Numbered from the stretch's first letter, positions 1 through 9,469 are shown. The stretch: DNA of 64,000 bases from Peptacetobacter hiranonis (GCF_008151785.1 NZ_CP036523.1:310001-374000); one strand, 5' to 3'. Notes: generated from the letters alone by a model not told the origin. Numbers and translations: made by a program.

Positions 1-1
1 T

Positions 2-79
2 GAAAGAAAACAACGAATTAAAGAAATAAGTTATATTTTAGAAAAAAAGAATCTTAATGTTTTGAGTTATTTGGATTAA
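2..79 (+). CDS. C-terminal end of an unidentified protein (partial)
   Basis: An open frame enters from the window edge and stops at TAA 77-79. It leaves 25 residues, rich in Lys, Glu and Ile and ending NVLSYLD. The tail is too short to assign a family. The gene runs toward the convergent ferredoxin gene and probably shares the hairpin at 109-138 as its terminator. Confidence 0.4.
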   Translation, partial: ERKQRIKEISYILEKKNLNVLSYLD

Positions 80-108
80 ATTTGTAAAAATTAAAAATTG
101 AGAAATAA

Positions 109-138
109 AAAAGACTGATTTGAAAAAATCAGTCTTTT
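109..138. terminator. Bidirectional rho-independent terminator
   Basis: AAAAGACTGA pairs with TCAGTCTTTT around a short A-rich loop. There are T-runs on the right for + transcripts and on the left, read on the minus strand, for the ferredoxin gene. Confidence 0.75.
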
Positions 139-150
139 TGTTTAGTAAAA

Positions 151-321
151 TTATTCAGCCTGAGGAGCTCCTACTGGACAAGCTTCAGCACATGCACCAC
201 ATTCAACACATGCATCTGCATCTATTACGTATATGCTATCTCCTTCAGATATTGCTCCAACTGGACATTCAGCTGCACAAGCACCACAGCTAACGCAAGC
301 ATCAGTTATTTTGTATGCCAT
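151..321 (-). CDS. 2[4Fe-4S] ferredoxin, clostridial type
   Basis: This 56-residue protein has two CxxCxxCxxxCP motifs: Cys9, 12, 15, 19 and Cys38, 41, 44, 48. They form the near-symmetrical pair typical of clostridial-type 2[4Fe-4S] ferredoxins, which are low-potential cytosolic electron carriers for enzymes such as pyruvate:ferredoxin oxidoreductase and hydrogenase. The length matches the family's usual 55-56 residues. The start ATG is preceded by AGGAGG on the minus strand. It is monocistronic and convergent with the truncated gene at the window edge, and it lacks the extra domains of larger ferredoxins. The family call is secure; the particular redox partners cannot be read from the sequence. 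Confidence 0.95.
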   Translation of the reverse strand: MAYKITDACVSCGACAAECPVGAISEGDSIYVIDADACVECGACAEACPVGAPQAE

Positions 322-729
322 TTTAGTTTCCTCCTAATATTATAAAATTTATTTAAGTACATTATAACAAAAAAGTTCTACTATAACAATTAAATTAATT
401 GATGAAAATCAAATATTTTTGTATCATATAACTTAAACATAGAAACTTCAATACTTTTAGAGATTTGAAAAAAATTGTTGGAGAATAATGATTCTTTTTT
501 GCATTTAATTTATAACAGAAATTAATTCTAAATTAGTATTTTCATTATATAAAAAATATGTTAAAAAAATTTCAATTTTAAAAAATAGAGAGAAGAGGTG
601 AAAAGGTCGCACTTTTTATCGGAAAAGAATATTATTTCTATTAGTGTATATTAAATAGGTAAAATAAGATATACTAATAGTACAAGAAGGCACTTATTTA
701 TAACTTAATTTATAAAAATAGAATACAAT
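322..729. other. AT-rich intergenic region
   Basis: No credible gene is seen in about 400 bp. It should hold the ferredoxin promoter and that of the gene at 730. A weak inverted repeat (ATTAGTGTATAT near 641 against ATATACTAAT near 669) lies upstream of the latter. An AGAGGTG ribosome-binding-like string near 594 leads only into an 18-codon frame, which I do not call. Confidence 0.5.
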
Positions 730-1569
730 ATGAAAACGATATCAAAGAAAGCGGCTATACTTTTGAAAATTTATGTATTAATAGGAAAAAGTGGGACAGG
801 AAAAAGCTATAAATCATTAGAATTGGCTTGTGAAAATAATATAGATTATATTATAGATGACGGCCTACTTATTTATAAGGGTCAAATCATTGCAGGAGTG
901 TCTGCAAAACAGTCACAGACTAAGATGGAGGCTGTTAGAAGGGCTGTTTTTTCTGATATAAATCACAGAGAATCTGTTAAGAAAAAGATTAACGATTTAG
1001 ATATAAATCGTATTCTGGTTTTAGGTACATCGTTAAAGATGGTAAAGAAAATTTGTGCAGCTCTAGAATTAGGCAATATATATGAGATTATAGATATAAA
1101 CGATATAAGTACCGATTACGAGATAAGAAAGGCTATAGAGTCTAGAAAAAAAGGAAATCATATAATACCAGTTCCTACTGTAGAGATTAAAAAAAGAATA
1201 AATGGGTTAAGAATAAATCCCCTAAGAAGATTTTTTATGACATCTAATAAAGAGGCTAAAATACTTGAAAAAACTGTAATTAGACCGGCTTTTAGCTATA
1301 TGGGTAAGTTCTATATTGCTCCGGAAGTATTAAATCAGATTATAAAATACACTATATCAAAAGATACGCATATATCTAGAATAAATAGAATAAGCATAGA
1401 TAATTCAAACGGAAAAATAAAGATAAAAGTAAGTGTAAATATAAGAAATTTGGATGCTTTTGGTAGTCTAAAAAACACTCAACATAATATAAAAAGAAAT
1501 GTAGAGGAAATGACATTAATTAATGTGGATAGAATTGATTTTTATATTAATAAAATAAAAGATAAATAG
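730..1569 (+). CDS. P-loop NTPase with a C-terminal Asp23-like domain
   Basis: The N-terminus carries a Walker A motif, GKSGTGKS, at about residues 19-26. No Walker B is obvious. The last ~90 residues (APEVLNQIIKYTISKD onward) have the pattern of Asp23/Gls24 family proteins: a beta strand, a helix, then a VKVSVNI-like strand and a terminal VDRIDFYI strand. That is a weak but real resemblance. No strong ribosome binding site precedes the ATG. A TTG at 763 would give a protein starting MKIYVLIGKSGTGKS, which is typical of P-loop proteins and may be the true start. A cytosolic NTPase of unknown function is all that can be claimed. It sits alone upstream of glutamate dehydrogenase. Confidence 0.75.
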   Translation: MKTISKKAAILLKIYVLIGKSGTGKSYKSLELACENNIDYIIDDGLLIYKGQIIAGVSAKQSQTKMEAVRRAVFSDINHRESVKKKINDLDINRILVLGTSLKMVKKICAALELGNIYEIIDINDISTDYEIRKAIESRKKGNHIIPVPTVEIKKRINGLRINPLRRFFMTSNKEAKILEKTVIRPAFSYMGKFYIAPEVLNQIIKYTISKDTHISRINRISIDNSNGKIKIKVSVNIRNLDAFGSLKNTQHNIKRNVEEMTLINVDRIDFYINKIKDK

Positions 1570-1615
1570 TGTTGTAGTAATATATCAAAATAATTTGAAA
1601 ATTATTGTAAAAATG

Positions 1616-1725
1616 TTGTACTATTTTATAAAAAGTATGTTATAATCAAAATGTAGACGCGGGAAAATGATTTTTCAAGCGTGAAAGTTTATATGAATAA
1701 TTATTATATTAGAGTATTTAAGGGG
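1616..1725 (+). promoter_or_regulatory. Glutamate dehydrogenase promoter and leader hairpin
   Basis: TTGTAC (1616-1621) and a perfect TATAAT (1641-1646) are 19 bp apart, slightly long for a SigA promoter. The leader folds ACGC-GG-GAAAA against TTTTC-AA-GCGT (1657-1682), a symmetrical hairpin about 40 nt before the GGGGG ribosome binding site (1722-1726). It could stabilise the mRNA. Confidence 0.5.
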
Positions 1726-1734
1726 GCTTACACA

Positions 1735-2991
1735 ATGTCAGGAAATGTTTTTGAAAACGCACAGGCACAGGTAAAAAAAGCATGCGATAAATTAGGAATG
1801 GAACCTAATGTTTACGAATTATTAAAAGAACCTCAGAGAGTTATAGAAGTAAACATACCAGTTAAAATGGACGACGGATCTATAAAAGTATTCAAAGGAT
1901 TCAGATCTCAGCACAATGATGCAGTTGGACCAACAAAAGGTGGAGTTAGATTCCATCCAAACGTTTCATTAGAAGAAGTTAAAGCTTTATCTATATGGAT
2001 GACTTTCAAATGTTCAGTAACAGGAATACCTTACGGTGGTGGTAAAGGGGGAATAATAGTTGACCCTAGCCAGTTATCTCAGGGAGAACTTGAAAGATTA
2101 TCAAGAGGATACATAGACGGAATATACAAATTAATAGGTGAAAAAGTAGACGTACCAGCTCCAGACGTTAACACTAATGGACAGATAATGTCTTGGATGG
2201 TTGATGAATACAATAAATTAACAGGATCAAGCAACATAGGTGTTATAACTGGTAAACCAGTTGCATTCGGTGGATCATTAGGAAGAAATGAAGCTACTGG
2301 ATTCGGTGTTGCAGTAACAGTTAGAGAAGCAGCTAAAAAATTAGGAATACCTATGGAAACAGCTAAAATAGCAGTTCAGGGATTCGGTAACGTTGGTGCT
2401 TTCACTGTTAAAAATATACAGAAATTAGGCGGAACTGTTGTAGCTATGGCTGAATGGTGCCCTAAACATGGTACTTATGTAATATACAAAGAAGACGGTT
2501 TAGATTTCCAGGCTATGTGGGATCACAGAGCAGCTAACGGAGATTTATATGACTTCCCAGGTGCAAAAGTTATATCTTTAGAAGAATTCTGGGCATTAAA
2601 CGTTGATATAATAGTACCAGCAGCTCTTGAAAATGCTATAACTGCAGAAGTTGCTGAAACTATAAATGCTAAATTAATATGTGAAGCAGCTAACGGACCA
2701 ACTACTCCAGAAGCTGACGAAGTATTAGCTAGAAAAGGAATAACTTTAACTCCAGACATATTAACTAATGCTGGTGGTGTTACAGTTTCTTACTTCGAAT
2801 GGGTACAGAACTTATACGGATACTACTGGTCAGAAGCTGACGTAGAAGCTAAAGAAGAAGAAGCTATGGTTAAAGCTTTCGAATCTCTATGGAAAATAAA
2901 AGAAGAATACAACGTAACAATGAGAGAATCTGCTTACATGCACTCAGTTAAAAAAGTAGCTGAAGCTATGAAATTAAGAGGATGGTACTAA
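1735..2991 (+). CDS. gluD: Glutamate dehydrogenase (GluD type)
   Basis: The enzyme interconverts glutamate with 2-oxoglutarate and ammonia in the cytosol. The substrate Lys lies in GGGKGG (Lys104), the catalytic Asp in PAPDVNTN (Asp144), and the dinucleotide fold at VQGFGNVG (214-221). The length of 418 residues fits the hexameric clostridial enzymes. I chose ATG 1735, which follows AGGGGG at the right spacing; the in-frame GTG 54 bp upstream has no ribosome binding site and would add a non-conserved tail. Codon use is strongly biased (CAG for Gln, AGA for Arg), as in highly expressed genes. It is monocistronic with its own promoter and a strong terminator. Cofactor preference (NAD or NADP) cannot be settled by eye. 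Confidence 0.97.
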   Translation: MSGNVFENAQAQVKKACDKLGMEPNVYELLKEPQRVIEVNIPVKMDDGSIKVFKGFRSQHNDAVGPTKGGVRFHPNVSLEEVKALSIWMTFKCSVTGIPYGGGKGGIIVDPSQLSQGELERLSRGYIDGIYKLIGEKVDVPAPDVNTNGQIMSWMVDEYNKLTGSSNIGVITGKPVAFGGSLGRNEATGFGVAVTVREAAKKLGIPMETAKIAVQGFGNVGAFTVKNIQKLGGTVVAMAEWCPKHGTYVIYKEDGLDFQAMWDHRAANGDLYDFPGAKVISLEEFWALNVDIIVPAALENAITAEVAETINAKLICEAANGPTTPEADEVLARKGITLTPDILTNAGGVTVSYFEWVQNLYGYYWSEADVEAKEEEAMVKAFESLWKIKEEYNVTMRESAYMHSVKKVAEAMKLRGWY

Positions 2992-3036
2992 GATTTAACT
3001 CAACAGTACAGTTGTAAATATTAATTGAAATCAATG

Positions 3037-3076
3037 GGAGATACCACATTATTTATGAGGTATCTCCTTTTTATTT
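3037..3076 (+). terminator. Rho-independent terminator after glutamate dehydrogenase
   Basis: GGAGATACC (3037-3045) pairs with GGTATCTCC (3059-3067) and is followed by TTTTTATTTTT. Confidence 0.9.
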
Positions 3077-3270
3077 TTCATTGAAATAACTAGTCTTTAA
3101 AGGTAACATAATTGTTTACATTATAAATTCTAAAAGGTATAATATATTGTATATGTATATTAAAGATAGAAATTAATATAATGCTATTTAGATAAGTATA
3201 AAAATATAAAAAGTGAGCAATAATATAAATAGAACGATATAAATATAAAAAATATTGAGGAGGATTAGTT

Positions 3271-4221
3271 TTGGATAAGAAAAAATTACTTTCATTAGTG
3301 GTATCTTTCACTATGGTTGCAACAGGTACAGTATTAGTAAGTGCAGATGAAATAGACGATATAAATTCAGTTCCAGATACAGAAACTGGTATAACAATAG
3401 ATGAATACAAAGAATCTCCATACAAAGTAGCTACTGTAAAAGATGGTAAATCAGTAAACGTAAGAGTTGATGGAAATACTAAAAGAGTAGCTGGAGAAGG
3501 AGAACAGTTTAAGGTTAAAGGAATCCAAGGAGAATGGGTTAACGTTGAAGATGGAGAAGATGATGCATGGATAGCTTCTGAATATGTAGCAATATCAGAA
3601 GGGGTTGCATTTACTACTGCATCGACACTAAACCTTAGAGCAGCGGATAATACATCATCAGAAGTATTAGAAGAATTAGATAAAGGTAGTGCATTAGTAG
3701 TAGTTAAACAGGAAGGTGATTGGATTCAGGTTAGAAATCAGGGAAAAGAAGGGTATGTTCATGCTGATTATGTAACAGATGAAGCGCCAGTAGTACCTAC
3801 TGTAGATGTAGACGGAAATATAATAGATGTACCTTCTGTTGATAGCTATAATGCTCAGGCTGTATTAAACTTAGCATATTCTAAAAAAGGAAGCCCATAT
3901 CTTTGGGGAGCAACAGGTCCTGATAAATTTGACTGCTCAGGATTTGTACAGTATGTATATATAAACTCTGTAGGAGTGTCTCTACCAAGAGTATCTTCTG
4001 ACCAGGCAAATGTAGGAACAGAAATAACTAGAGATCAGCTTCAGCCAGGTGATTTAGTATTCTTCACAACAGATGGAAGTGGGGGAGTAAGTCACGTTGG
4101 AATATATGTAGGAAATGGATGCATGATACACTCTCCTCACAGTGGGGACGTAGTAAAAGTAACTGACATAACATCAGATTACTACTCATCTCATTTTGTA
4201 ACAGCAAGAAGAGTATTATAA
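3271..4221 (+). CDS. Secreted SH3-NlpC/P60 cell wall hydrolase
   Basis: The signal peptide is a basic start (MDKKK) plus a hydrophobic stretch to about residue 24, with likely cleavage before ADE. Two bacterial SH3-like segments follow (about 50-106 and 110-168; the second carries the typical LNLRAADNTSSEVL). The C-terminal NlpC/P60 domain (about 193-316) shows the catalytic Cys222 in FDCSGFVQY, His275 in SHVGIY and His287. The family cuts D-Glu-DAP type bonds in peptidoglycan peptides, and the SH3 repeats anchor the enzyme to the wall. The start is TTG with GAGGAGG just upstream. It is a single-gene unit with its own terminator. The substrate bond is inferred from the family. Confidence 0.93.
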   Translation: MDKKKLLSLVVSFTMVATGTVLVSADEIDDINSVPDTETGITIDEYKESPYKVATVKDGKSVNVRVDGNTKRVAGEGEQFKVKGIQGEWVNVEDGEDDAWIASEYVAISEGVAFTTASTLNLRAADNTSSEVLEELDKGSALVVVKQEGDWIQVRNQGKEGYVHADYVTDEAPVVPTVDVDGNIIDVPSVDSYNAQAVLNLAYSKKGSPYLWGATGPDKFDCSGFVQYVYINSVGVSLPRVSSDQANVGTEITRDQLQPGDLVFFTTDGSGGVSHVGIYVGNGCMIHSPHSGDVVKVTDITSDYYSSHFVTARRVL

Positions 4222-4242
4222 TAAAATTTAAATGATATAAAC

Positions 4243-4278
4243 GAGTCATCTTGTAGATTTATAAGATGGCTCTTTTTA
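4243..4278 (+). terminator. Terminator after the NlpC/P60 gene
   Basis: GAGTCATCTT (4243-4252) pairs with AAGATGGCTC (4263-4272), with one G.T pair, then TTTTTATTT. Confidence 0.85.
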
Positions 4279-4418
4279 TTTGATTATTTTTAGCGACAAT
4301 GCGACTCGATTGCATGTAGTGAAAATAATACAATCATCTTTCTTGTAATTATGCTAAAATATAATTAATATAAGTTGACATTAGATAGGTAAAGGTGATA
4401 AGCTACTAATAGCTTTAA

Positions 4419-4446
4419 ATTCGGTTCAGTGAGGCCGAGAAGGAGG
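4419..4446 (+). promoter_or_regulatory. PyrR-type RNA hairpin touching the pyrB ribosome binding site
   Basis: TTCGG and CCGAG flank a loop reading TTCAGTGAGG. This resembles the PyrR-binding loop consensus (UCCAGNGAGG-like with a CC/CU closing side). The AAGGAGG ribosome binding site starts two bases after the stem, so UMP-bound PyrR could block translation directly. No terminator/antiterminator pair is seen here. TTGACA at 4375-4380 may be the -35 box. Confidence 0.5.
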
Positions 4447-4455
4447 AATTAAAAA

Positions 4456-5379
4456 ATGTTAAAATCAAGAAATCTAATACAGCCAGAAGACTTTACTGTT
4501 GAAGAAATAGATGAGGTTCTATCTCTTGGACAGAGAATAATGAAAAATCCAGAAAAATACATCCATGTATGTGATGGAAAGCTTTTGGCAACTCTATTCT
4601 ATGAACCATCAACAAGAACAAGACTAAGCTTTGAATCAGCTATGAACAGACTTGGTGGACGTGTAGTAGGATTCTCAGATCCTAAAGCATCATCTACATC
4701 TAAAGGGGAAACTCTTCAGGATACAATGAGAACAGTATCTAACTATGTAGACATAATAGCTATGAGACATCCTGTAGCAGGTGCAGCAGCTGAAGCAGTA
4801 GAAGCATGTAGTGTTCCTTTCATAAATGCTGGAGACGGTGGAAACCAGCATCCAACTCAGACTCTTACAGATTTACTAACAATAAAAACTTTAAAAGGAA
4901 ATCTTAGTGGCCACACAGTAGGACTTTGTGGTGATTTAAAATACGGAAGAACAGTACATTCTTTAGTAAAAGCAATGTCTAGATACCCAGATACAAAATT
5001 CGTATTTATAGCTCCAGATGAATTAAAAATGCCAGATAGCGTTAAAGAAGCTATAAAAGGACACGAATTTGTAGAAACTAATGATTTAGAATCAGCTATA
5101 CCTGACCTTGACATACTTTACATGACTAGAGTTCAGAGAGAAAGATTTGATGATATAGAAGAATACGAAAGATTAAAAGATACATATATACTAAACAAAG
5201 AAAAATTAACTGATGCAAAAGAAGATATGTTAATACTTCATCCACTTCCAAGAGTGAATGAAATATCTACTGATGTAGACGATGATAAAAGAGCTGTTTA
5301 CTTTGAACAGGCAAAATTCGGAATGTATGTAAGAATGGCTCTAATAATGAAACTTTTAGGAATAAAAGACCCAGAATAA
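4456..5379 (+). CDS. pyrB: Aspartate carbamoyltransferase catalytic subunit
   Basis: It condenses carbamoyl phosphate with aspartate to N-carbamoyl-aspartate, the committed step of UMP synthesis. The carbamoyl-phosphate signature [15 protein letters not shown] starts at residue 49. [15 protein letters not shown] and the aspartate-side loop HPLPRVNEI are both present. The length of 307 residues is normal for the catalytic chain. No pyrI regulatory subunit follows; pyrK and pyrD do, 32 bp downstream, so control probably acts through the leader hairpin and not by allostery. Ornithine carbamoyltransferase is excluded by the PLPR loop and the neighbours. Confidence 0.97.
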   Translation: MLKSRNLIQPEDFTVEEIDEVLSLGQRIMKNPEKYIHVCDGKLLATLFYEPSTRTRLSFESAMNRLGGRVVGFSDPKASSTSKGETLQDTMRTVSNYVDIIAMRHPVAGAAAEAVEACSVPFINAGDGGNQHPTQTLTDLLTIKTLKGNLSGHTVGLCGDLKYGRTVHSLVKAMSRYPDTKFVFIAPDELKMPDSVKEAIKGHEFVETNDLESAIPDLDILYMTRVQRERFDDIEEYERLKDTYILNKEKLTDAKEDMLILHPLPRVNEISTDVDDDKRAVYFEQAKFGMYVRMALIMKLLGIKDPE

Positions 5380-5410
5380 ACTATCAAAACTAATGCGAAG
5401 GAGAATATAA

Positions 5411-6097
5411 ATGTACAAAATAATAGAAAACAGTTATATCGGCGAAGATATGTACAGAATGAAAGTCGCAGGAAAATTTGAAGGAAAAATGGGACAGTTC
5501 TATATGCTAAGAGCTTGGGACAAATACCCTGTACTTTCAAGACCGATAAGTATACATGACATAGATGAAGAAGGAATAACATTCCTTTATAAAGTAGTTG
5601 GAGAAGGAACAGAAATATTTGCTAAACTTGTTCCAGGAGATGAAATAAAACTTCAGGGACCATATGGAAATGGATATGAAAAAGTAGAAGGAAAAGTAGC
5701 TTTAGTTGGTGGAGGAATAGGTGTAGCACCTCTTTACTTAGTAGCTAAAACTATACCTGGATGCGATGCATATCTTGGCTTCAGAGAAGAAGCAATATTA
5801 GTAGATGAATACAAAGAATTCTGTAATGAAGTAAAAACAACTACAGGAAATACATTCATAACAGATATATTAAATGTAGAAGATTACGATTACATACTAT
5901 CTTGTGGACCAACACCAATGATGGAAAAATTAGTTAAAATGTGTGAAGGTACAAACACAAGAATAATGATATCTCTTGAAAATCACATGGCTTGTGGTGT
6001 TGGAGCATGTCTAGTATGTACTTGTAAAACAAAATTCGGAAATAAAAAGACTTGTAAAGACGGTCCAGTATTCTGGGGAGAGGATGTGATTTTCTAA
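5411..6097 (+). CDS. pyrK: Dihydroorotate dehydrogenase electron transfer subunit
   Basis: PyrK carries FAD and a [2Fe-2S] cluster and passes electrons from the type 1B PyrD to NAD+. Visible features are the flavin-binding RPISIHD, the nucleotide-binding GGGIGVAPL, and a C-terminal cluster motif with Cys195, 200, 203 and 215 ([11 protein letters not shown]...KTCKDG). The length of 228 residues is typical. Its TAA shares one base with the pyrD ATG, which implies translational coupling and fits the heterotetrameric PyrDK complex. Confidence 0.96.
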   Translation: MYKIIENSYIGEDMYRMKVAGKFEGKMGQFYMLRAWDKYPVLSRPISIHDIDEEGITFLYKVVGEGTEIFAKLVPGDEIKLQGPYGNGYEKVEGKVALVGGGIGVAPLYLVAKTIPGCDAYLGFREEAILVDEYKEFCNEVKTTTGNTFITDILNVEDYDYILSCGPTPMMEKLVKMCEGTNTRIMISLENHMACGVGACLVCTCKTKFGNKKTCKDGPVFWGEDVIF

Positions 6098-6999
6098 TGG
6101 CTGATTTAAGAGTAAAATTTGGAGAAATAGAATTTAAAAATCCTATAGTAATGGCCTCAGGAACATTCGGATTTGGTAAAGAATACAATGAATATTACGA
6201 TATAAATGAACTTGGTGGAGTAAGTAGTAAAGGATTAACTTTAAACGCAAAACCAGGAAACAATGGTTTAAGAATACACGAAACTCCATCAGGAATAATG
6301 AACAGTGTTGGTCTTGAAAATCCAGGAGTACAGGGATTCATAGATCACGAAATGCCTTTCTTCGGAAATCTAAACTGTGTTAGAATAGCTAACGTTGGTG
6401 GAGGATGCCTAGAAGATTACGTAAAAGGTGTTGAACTTTTAAATGACCAGGATATAGATATGGTAGAGCTTAACATATCTTGCCCTAACGTAAAAGCTGG
6501 AGGTATGGCTTTCGGAATAAAAAATGAAGTGGCTAGAGAAGTTGTAAGAGAAGTTAGAAAAGTTTGCAAGCACCCTCTAGTTGTAAAACTATCTCCAAAC
6601 GCAGAAGATATAGTTGGAATGGCGAAAGTTTGTGAAGAAGAAGGTGCAGATGGTGTATCTTTAGTAAATACATTTAAAGCTCTTGCAATAGATATAAAAA
6701 GAAGAAAACCAGTATTTGAAAATGTAACTGCTGGACTTTCTGGACCAGCTATAAAACCTATAGCTCTTAGAATGGTGTATGAAGTAAGTAAAGCTGTAAA
6801 CATACCTGTAATAGGAATAGGTGGAATATCTACTGCAGAAGATGTTATAGAATTTATAATGGCTGGAGCAACTGTTGTACAGGTAGGGACTGCAAACTTC
6901 ATGGACCCAGAAATAGGAACAAAAATAATAAAAGACCTTAATGACTTCATGGATAGAGAAGGAATAAAATCTCTTGATGAAATAAGAGGTATAATATAA
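6097..6999 (+). CDS. pyrD: Dihydroorotate dehydrogenase, type 1B catalytic subunit
   Basis: This FMN TIM-barrel enzyme oxidises dihydroorotate to orotate. The active-site base is Cys129 in [11 protein letters not shown], typical of class 1 enzymes, while class 2 uses Ser. Phosphate-binding GIGGIS and the VGTANF segment lie near the C-terminus. The 300-residue length and the coupled pyrK define subclass 1B, the NAD-linked form suited to anaerobes. pyrC, pyrF, pyrE and pyrR are not in the window. Confidence 0.97.
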   Translation: MADLRVKFGEIEFKNPIVMASGTFGFGKEYNEYYDINELGGVSSKGLTLNAKPGNNGLRIHETPSGIMNSVGLENPGVQGFIDHEMPFFGNLNCVRIANVGGGCLEDYVKGVELLNDQDIDMVELNISCPNVKAGGMAFGIKNEVAREVVREVRKVCKHPLVVKLSPNAEDIVGMAKVCEEEGADGVSLVNTFKALAIDIKRRKPVFENVTAGLSGPAIKPIALRMVYEVSKAVNIPVIGIGGISTAEDVIEFIMAGATVVQVGTANFMDPEIGTKIIKDLNDFMDREGIKSLDEIRGII

Positions 7000-7049
7000 T
7001 AGATTAAGAAAATTATATTATAGTGTTCAAAAATAGGAGTGTAATCTAA

Positions 7050-7274
7050 ATGGATAAATTTTTAGAGTACAGACATCAAATAACTGCTGTATTTTGGGGA
7101 GTAATACTCTTAATAATGTTATATCTTTACAAGTTTAAAGGAATAAATATACATCCAGTATTGTTTTTAATTATAGCAATATTGATGTTTACATCTCTAA
7201 AATATGCAAAAATAGTAAAAGAACATGAGCAGGAACAAAAAGAAAATAATAAGGAACAAGATAAAATAGACTAA
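7050..7274 (+). CDS. Small two-helix membrane protein
   Basis: This 74-residue protein has two hydrophobic segments (about 13-26 and 36-49) and a charged tail rich in Glu, Lys and Gln. It has an AGGAGTG ribosome binding site. It lies 50 bp after pyrD and before the operon's terminator, so it is probably co-transcribed with pyrBKD. I do not recognise a family. Its position suggests no clear pyrimidine role; a membrane protein of unknown function is all the sequence supports. Confidence 0.7.
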   Translation: MDKFLEYRHQITAVFWGVILLIMLYLYKFKGINIHPVLFLIIAILMFTSLKYAKIVKEHEQEQKENNKEQDKID

Positions 7275-7278
7275 AAGA

Positions 7279-7311
7279 AAAAGGTCATCTCAGAAGAGAT
7301 GACCTTTTTTA
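7279..7311 (+). terminator. Terminator of the pyr operon
   Basis: AAGGTCATCTC pairs with GAGATGACCTT and is followed by TTTTTT. Confidence 0.9.
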
Positions 7312-7381
7312 TTGCAACAGTATATCGAATTAATTCGACAAATAAATGGTCGTATAACTAGATTAGAACTATTTAGAATTA

Positions 7382-8272
7382 TTAAATTTGAGCATCGCTA
7401 TTTTTTATTTCATCTAAAAATAATGAAACTGATCTCTTTGGTTTGAAATTTTTCTGAGAAATAGAATAGAAAGTTCTAGAAAATTCGTTGTCTATATCCA
7501 TACAGAATATTTCATTAGAATTTTCAAACTGCTCACAAGCGGAACCAGATAGTATAGAAATACCCATTCCATTTTTTACAGCTTCCTTTATTGAATAACT
7601 ACTTCCCATAATGAAAACAGATTTGGGGATTATCTGTTTTTTGTTTAGAAAATACTCTGTTAAAAATCTTGTTCCAGATCCTTTTTCCCTTAAAATCCAA
7701 TTCTGTCCACTTAGATTCTCATAAGAATGGATATTAGAAATATAAGTTTTATAATCGTAAGGGAAAATTAACTTCATATTTTCTTTAAAGCATTCCTGTT
7801 GTTCAAAATCATCAGACATAATCTTTCTGTCTATAATACCTATATCTGCATCTAAATTAACTAAATCTTTTTTTACATCATCAAAGCTTTTTATAGAGAG
7901 TTCTATATTTATATTTGGATATTTCTTTGAAAACTCAGCTATATATTTTGGAAGAATATAATTAGCAGCTGAAGGAACAGCTGAAATTTTAATATCTCCA
8001 ACAATATATTCCGTATCAATTTTAACTTCTAACTTAGCAGCTTCGATTATACTTACGACTTCTTTAGCTCTTTTGTAAAGTAAATAACCCTGTTCAGTTA
8101 TTTTTATAGATTTCTGTCTAACAGATCTGTCTATGAGTTTTTCTCCAAAATAGTTTTCTAAATTTTTGATGTGTACACTAACACTTGGTTGTGAAAGACT
8201 TAGGTATTCTGCAGCTTTGGTAAAATTCTTAATTTCAACAACAGCGATAAATGTTTTTAATTCTTCTAACAA
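7382..8272 (-). CDS. LysR-family transcriptional regulator
   Basis: Residues 1-60 form the LysR winged helix-turn-helix: LEELKTFIAVVEIKNFTKAAEYLSLSQPSVSVHIKNLE is cut here into its key parts, KAAEYL and SQPSVSVHIKNLE. Residues ~90-296 are the periplasmic-binding-like effector domain, including GDIKISAVPSAANYILP. The 296-residue length is standard. It is divergent from the glycosylase gene at 8537 across 264 bp, the usual arrangement for a LysR regulator and its target, but a link between them is only positional. The effector is unknown; CysL/CysB-like sequence flavour is not enough to name it. Confidence 0.92.
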   Translation of the reverse strand: MLEELKTFIAVVEIKNFTKAAEYLSLSQPSVSVHIKNLENYFGEKLIDRSVRQKSIKITEQGYLLYKRAKEVVSIIEAAKLEVKIDTEYIVGDIKISAVPSAANYILPKYIAEFSKKYPNINIELSIKSFDDVKKDLVNLDADIGIIDRKIMSDDFEQQECFKENMKLIFPYDYKTYISNIHSYENLSGQNWILREKGSGTRFLTEYFLNKKQIIPKSVFIMGSSYSIKEAVKNGMGISILSGSACEQFENSNEIFCMDIDNEFSRTFYSISQKNFKPKRSVSLFLDEIKNSDAQI

Positions 8273-8536
8273 ATTGCTCGCTCCCCTCTAAATAGTTAAA
8301 ATTAGAAATTCTAGTATATTATAACATATTAAGCAATACAGAAATTAATTTACTAATTATAAAAAATGTATAATAATATTTATATATAGTAAATTTATTA
8401 TAGCATATAAGGTAAATAAAAATACGATAAACAAAAATATAACTTTTTAATAATAATTTGATAGGGTATTATATTATTAAGTATGCAAATTTTAGATATA
8501 AAATTATAATTATGAAATTTATTAATGAGGTGCAAA

Positions 8537-9412
8537 ATGAACATTATAGAAAAAGAAAACGGAATAATATTAGAAGAAGTAGCAGACTTTGATCCAAAGC
8601 ATATATTTGAATGTGGTCAGTGTTTCAGATGGAGAGCGGAAGAAGACGGCTCATACACAGGTGTTGCTATGGGAAAAGTAATTAACGTAAAAAGAGAAGG
8701 AAACGATGTAATAATAGATAATACTACAAAAGAGGACTACGAAAACATATGGCGTGACTACTTTGACATGGACACAGACTATGGAAAAATAAAAAGTACT
8801 CTTAAAGAATTCGATGAATACTTAGACAAAGCAGTAGACTTTGGATGGGGAATAAGAATACTTAGACAGGACAGTTGGGAGATGTTAATTTCATTTATAA
8901 TATCTTCAAACAACAGAATACCAATGATACAGAGGGCGATAGAAAATCTATCTGAAAGATATGGAAAACTAATAGGAGAGTATAGAGGAAAGAAATACTA
9001 TGCATTCCCTACACCAGAAGAATTAAACAAAGCTACACAGGAAGAAATAAGAGAATGTAAAACTGGATTTAGAGATAAATATATAAAAAGTACATGCAAA
9101 TCAGTTGTAGAACTTGGACTAGATGTTAAAAACTTTAGAAAACTTAGTACAGAAGATTGTTGCAAAGAACTAAAAAAATTCAATGGAGTTGGACCAAAAG
9201 TTTGCGACTGCATAGCATTATTTGGTATGCAGAAGATAGATACATTTCCAGTTGATGTTTGGGTAAAGAGAGTAATGCAGGAATTTTACATTGAAGAAGA
9301 TATGAGTTTACCTAAGATGAGAAAATTTGCTCTTGAAAAATTTGGTGATATAGCTGGATATGCACAGCAGTATCTATTCTATTATGCTAGAGAATTAGGT
9401 ATAGGGAAATAG
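8537..9412 (+). CDS. OGG-type 8-oxoguanine DNA glycosylase/lyase
   Basis: The enzyme excises 8-oxoguanine opposite C and nicks the abasic site. An N-terminal OGG-specific beta domain (CGQCFRW, ~26-32) precedes the HhH-GPD fold. The hairpin LKKFNGVGPKVCDC carries the nucleophile Lys221, and FPVDVW carries the catalytic Asp240. Their spacing of 19 residues equals that of human OGG1 (Lys249/Asp268). The start at 8537 follows GAGGTG; an in-frame ATG 12 bp upstream overlaps that ribosome binding site and is rejected, giving 291 residues. Some database entries call this family DNA-3-methyladenine glycosylase 2, but the active-site Lys favours the OGG activity. Confidence 0.9.
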   Translation: MNIIEKENGIILEEVADFDPKHIFECGQCFRWRAEEDGSYTGVAMGKVINVKREGNDVIIDNTTKEDYENIWRDYFDMDTDYGKIKSTLKEFDEYLDKAVDFGWGIRILRQDSWEMLISFIISSNNRIPMIQRAIENLSERYGKLIGEYRGKKYYAFPTPEELNKATQEEIRECKTGFRDKYIKSTCKSVVELGLDVKNFRKLSTEDCCKELKKFNGVGPKVCDCIALFGMQKIDTFPVDVWVKRVMQEFYIEEDMSLPKMRKFALEKFGDIAGYAQQYLFYYARELGIGK

Positions 9413-9469
9413 GATTAAAAACAATTCTTAATAGATATATGGCATAGTCAAAAATTTATGTAGAAAGTA

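Noticed and set aside
1681-1734. In-frame GTG giving an 18-residue longer glutamate dehydrogenase
   Set aside because: It lies in the leader hairpin, lacks a ribosome binding site, and adds a tail not typical of the family; ATG 1735 has AGGGGG.
2523-2759. Minus-strand open frame inside glutamate dehydrogenase
   Set aside because: Its frame is the antisense shadow of a conserved gene; no ribosome binding site. Similar antisense frames across groEL, guaA, bai genes and others were dropped for the same reason.
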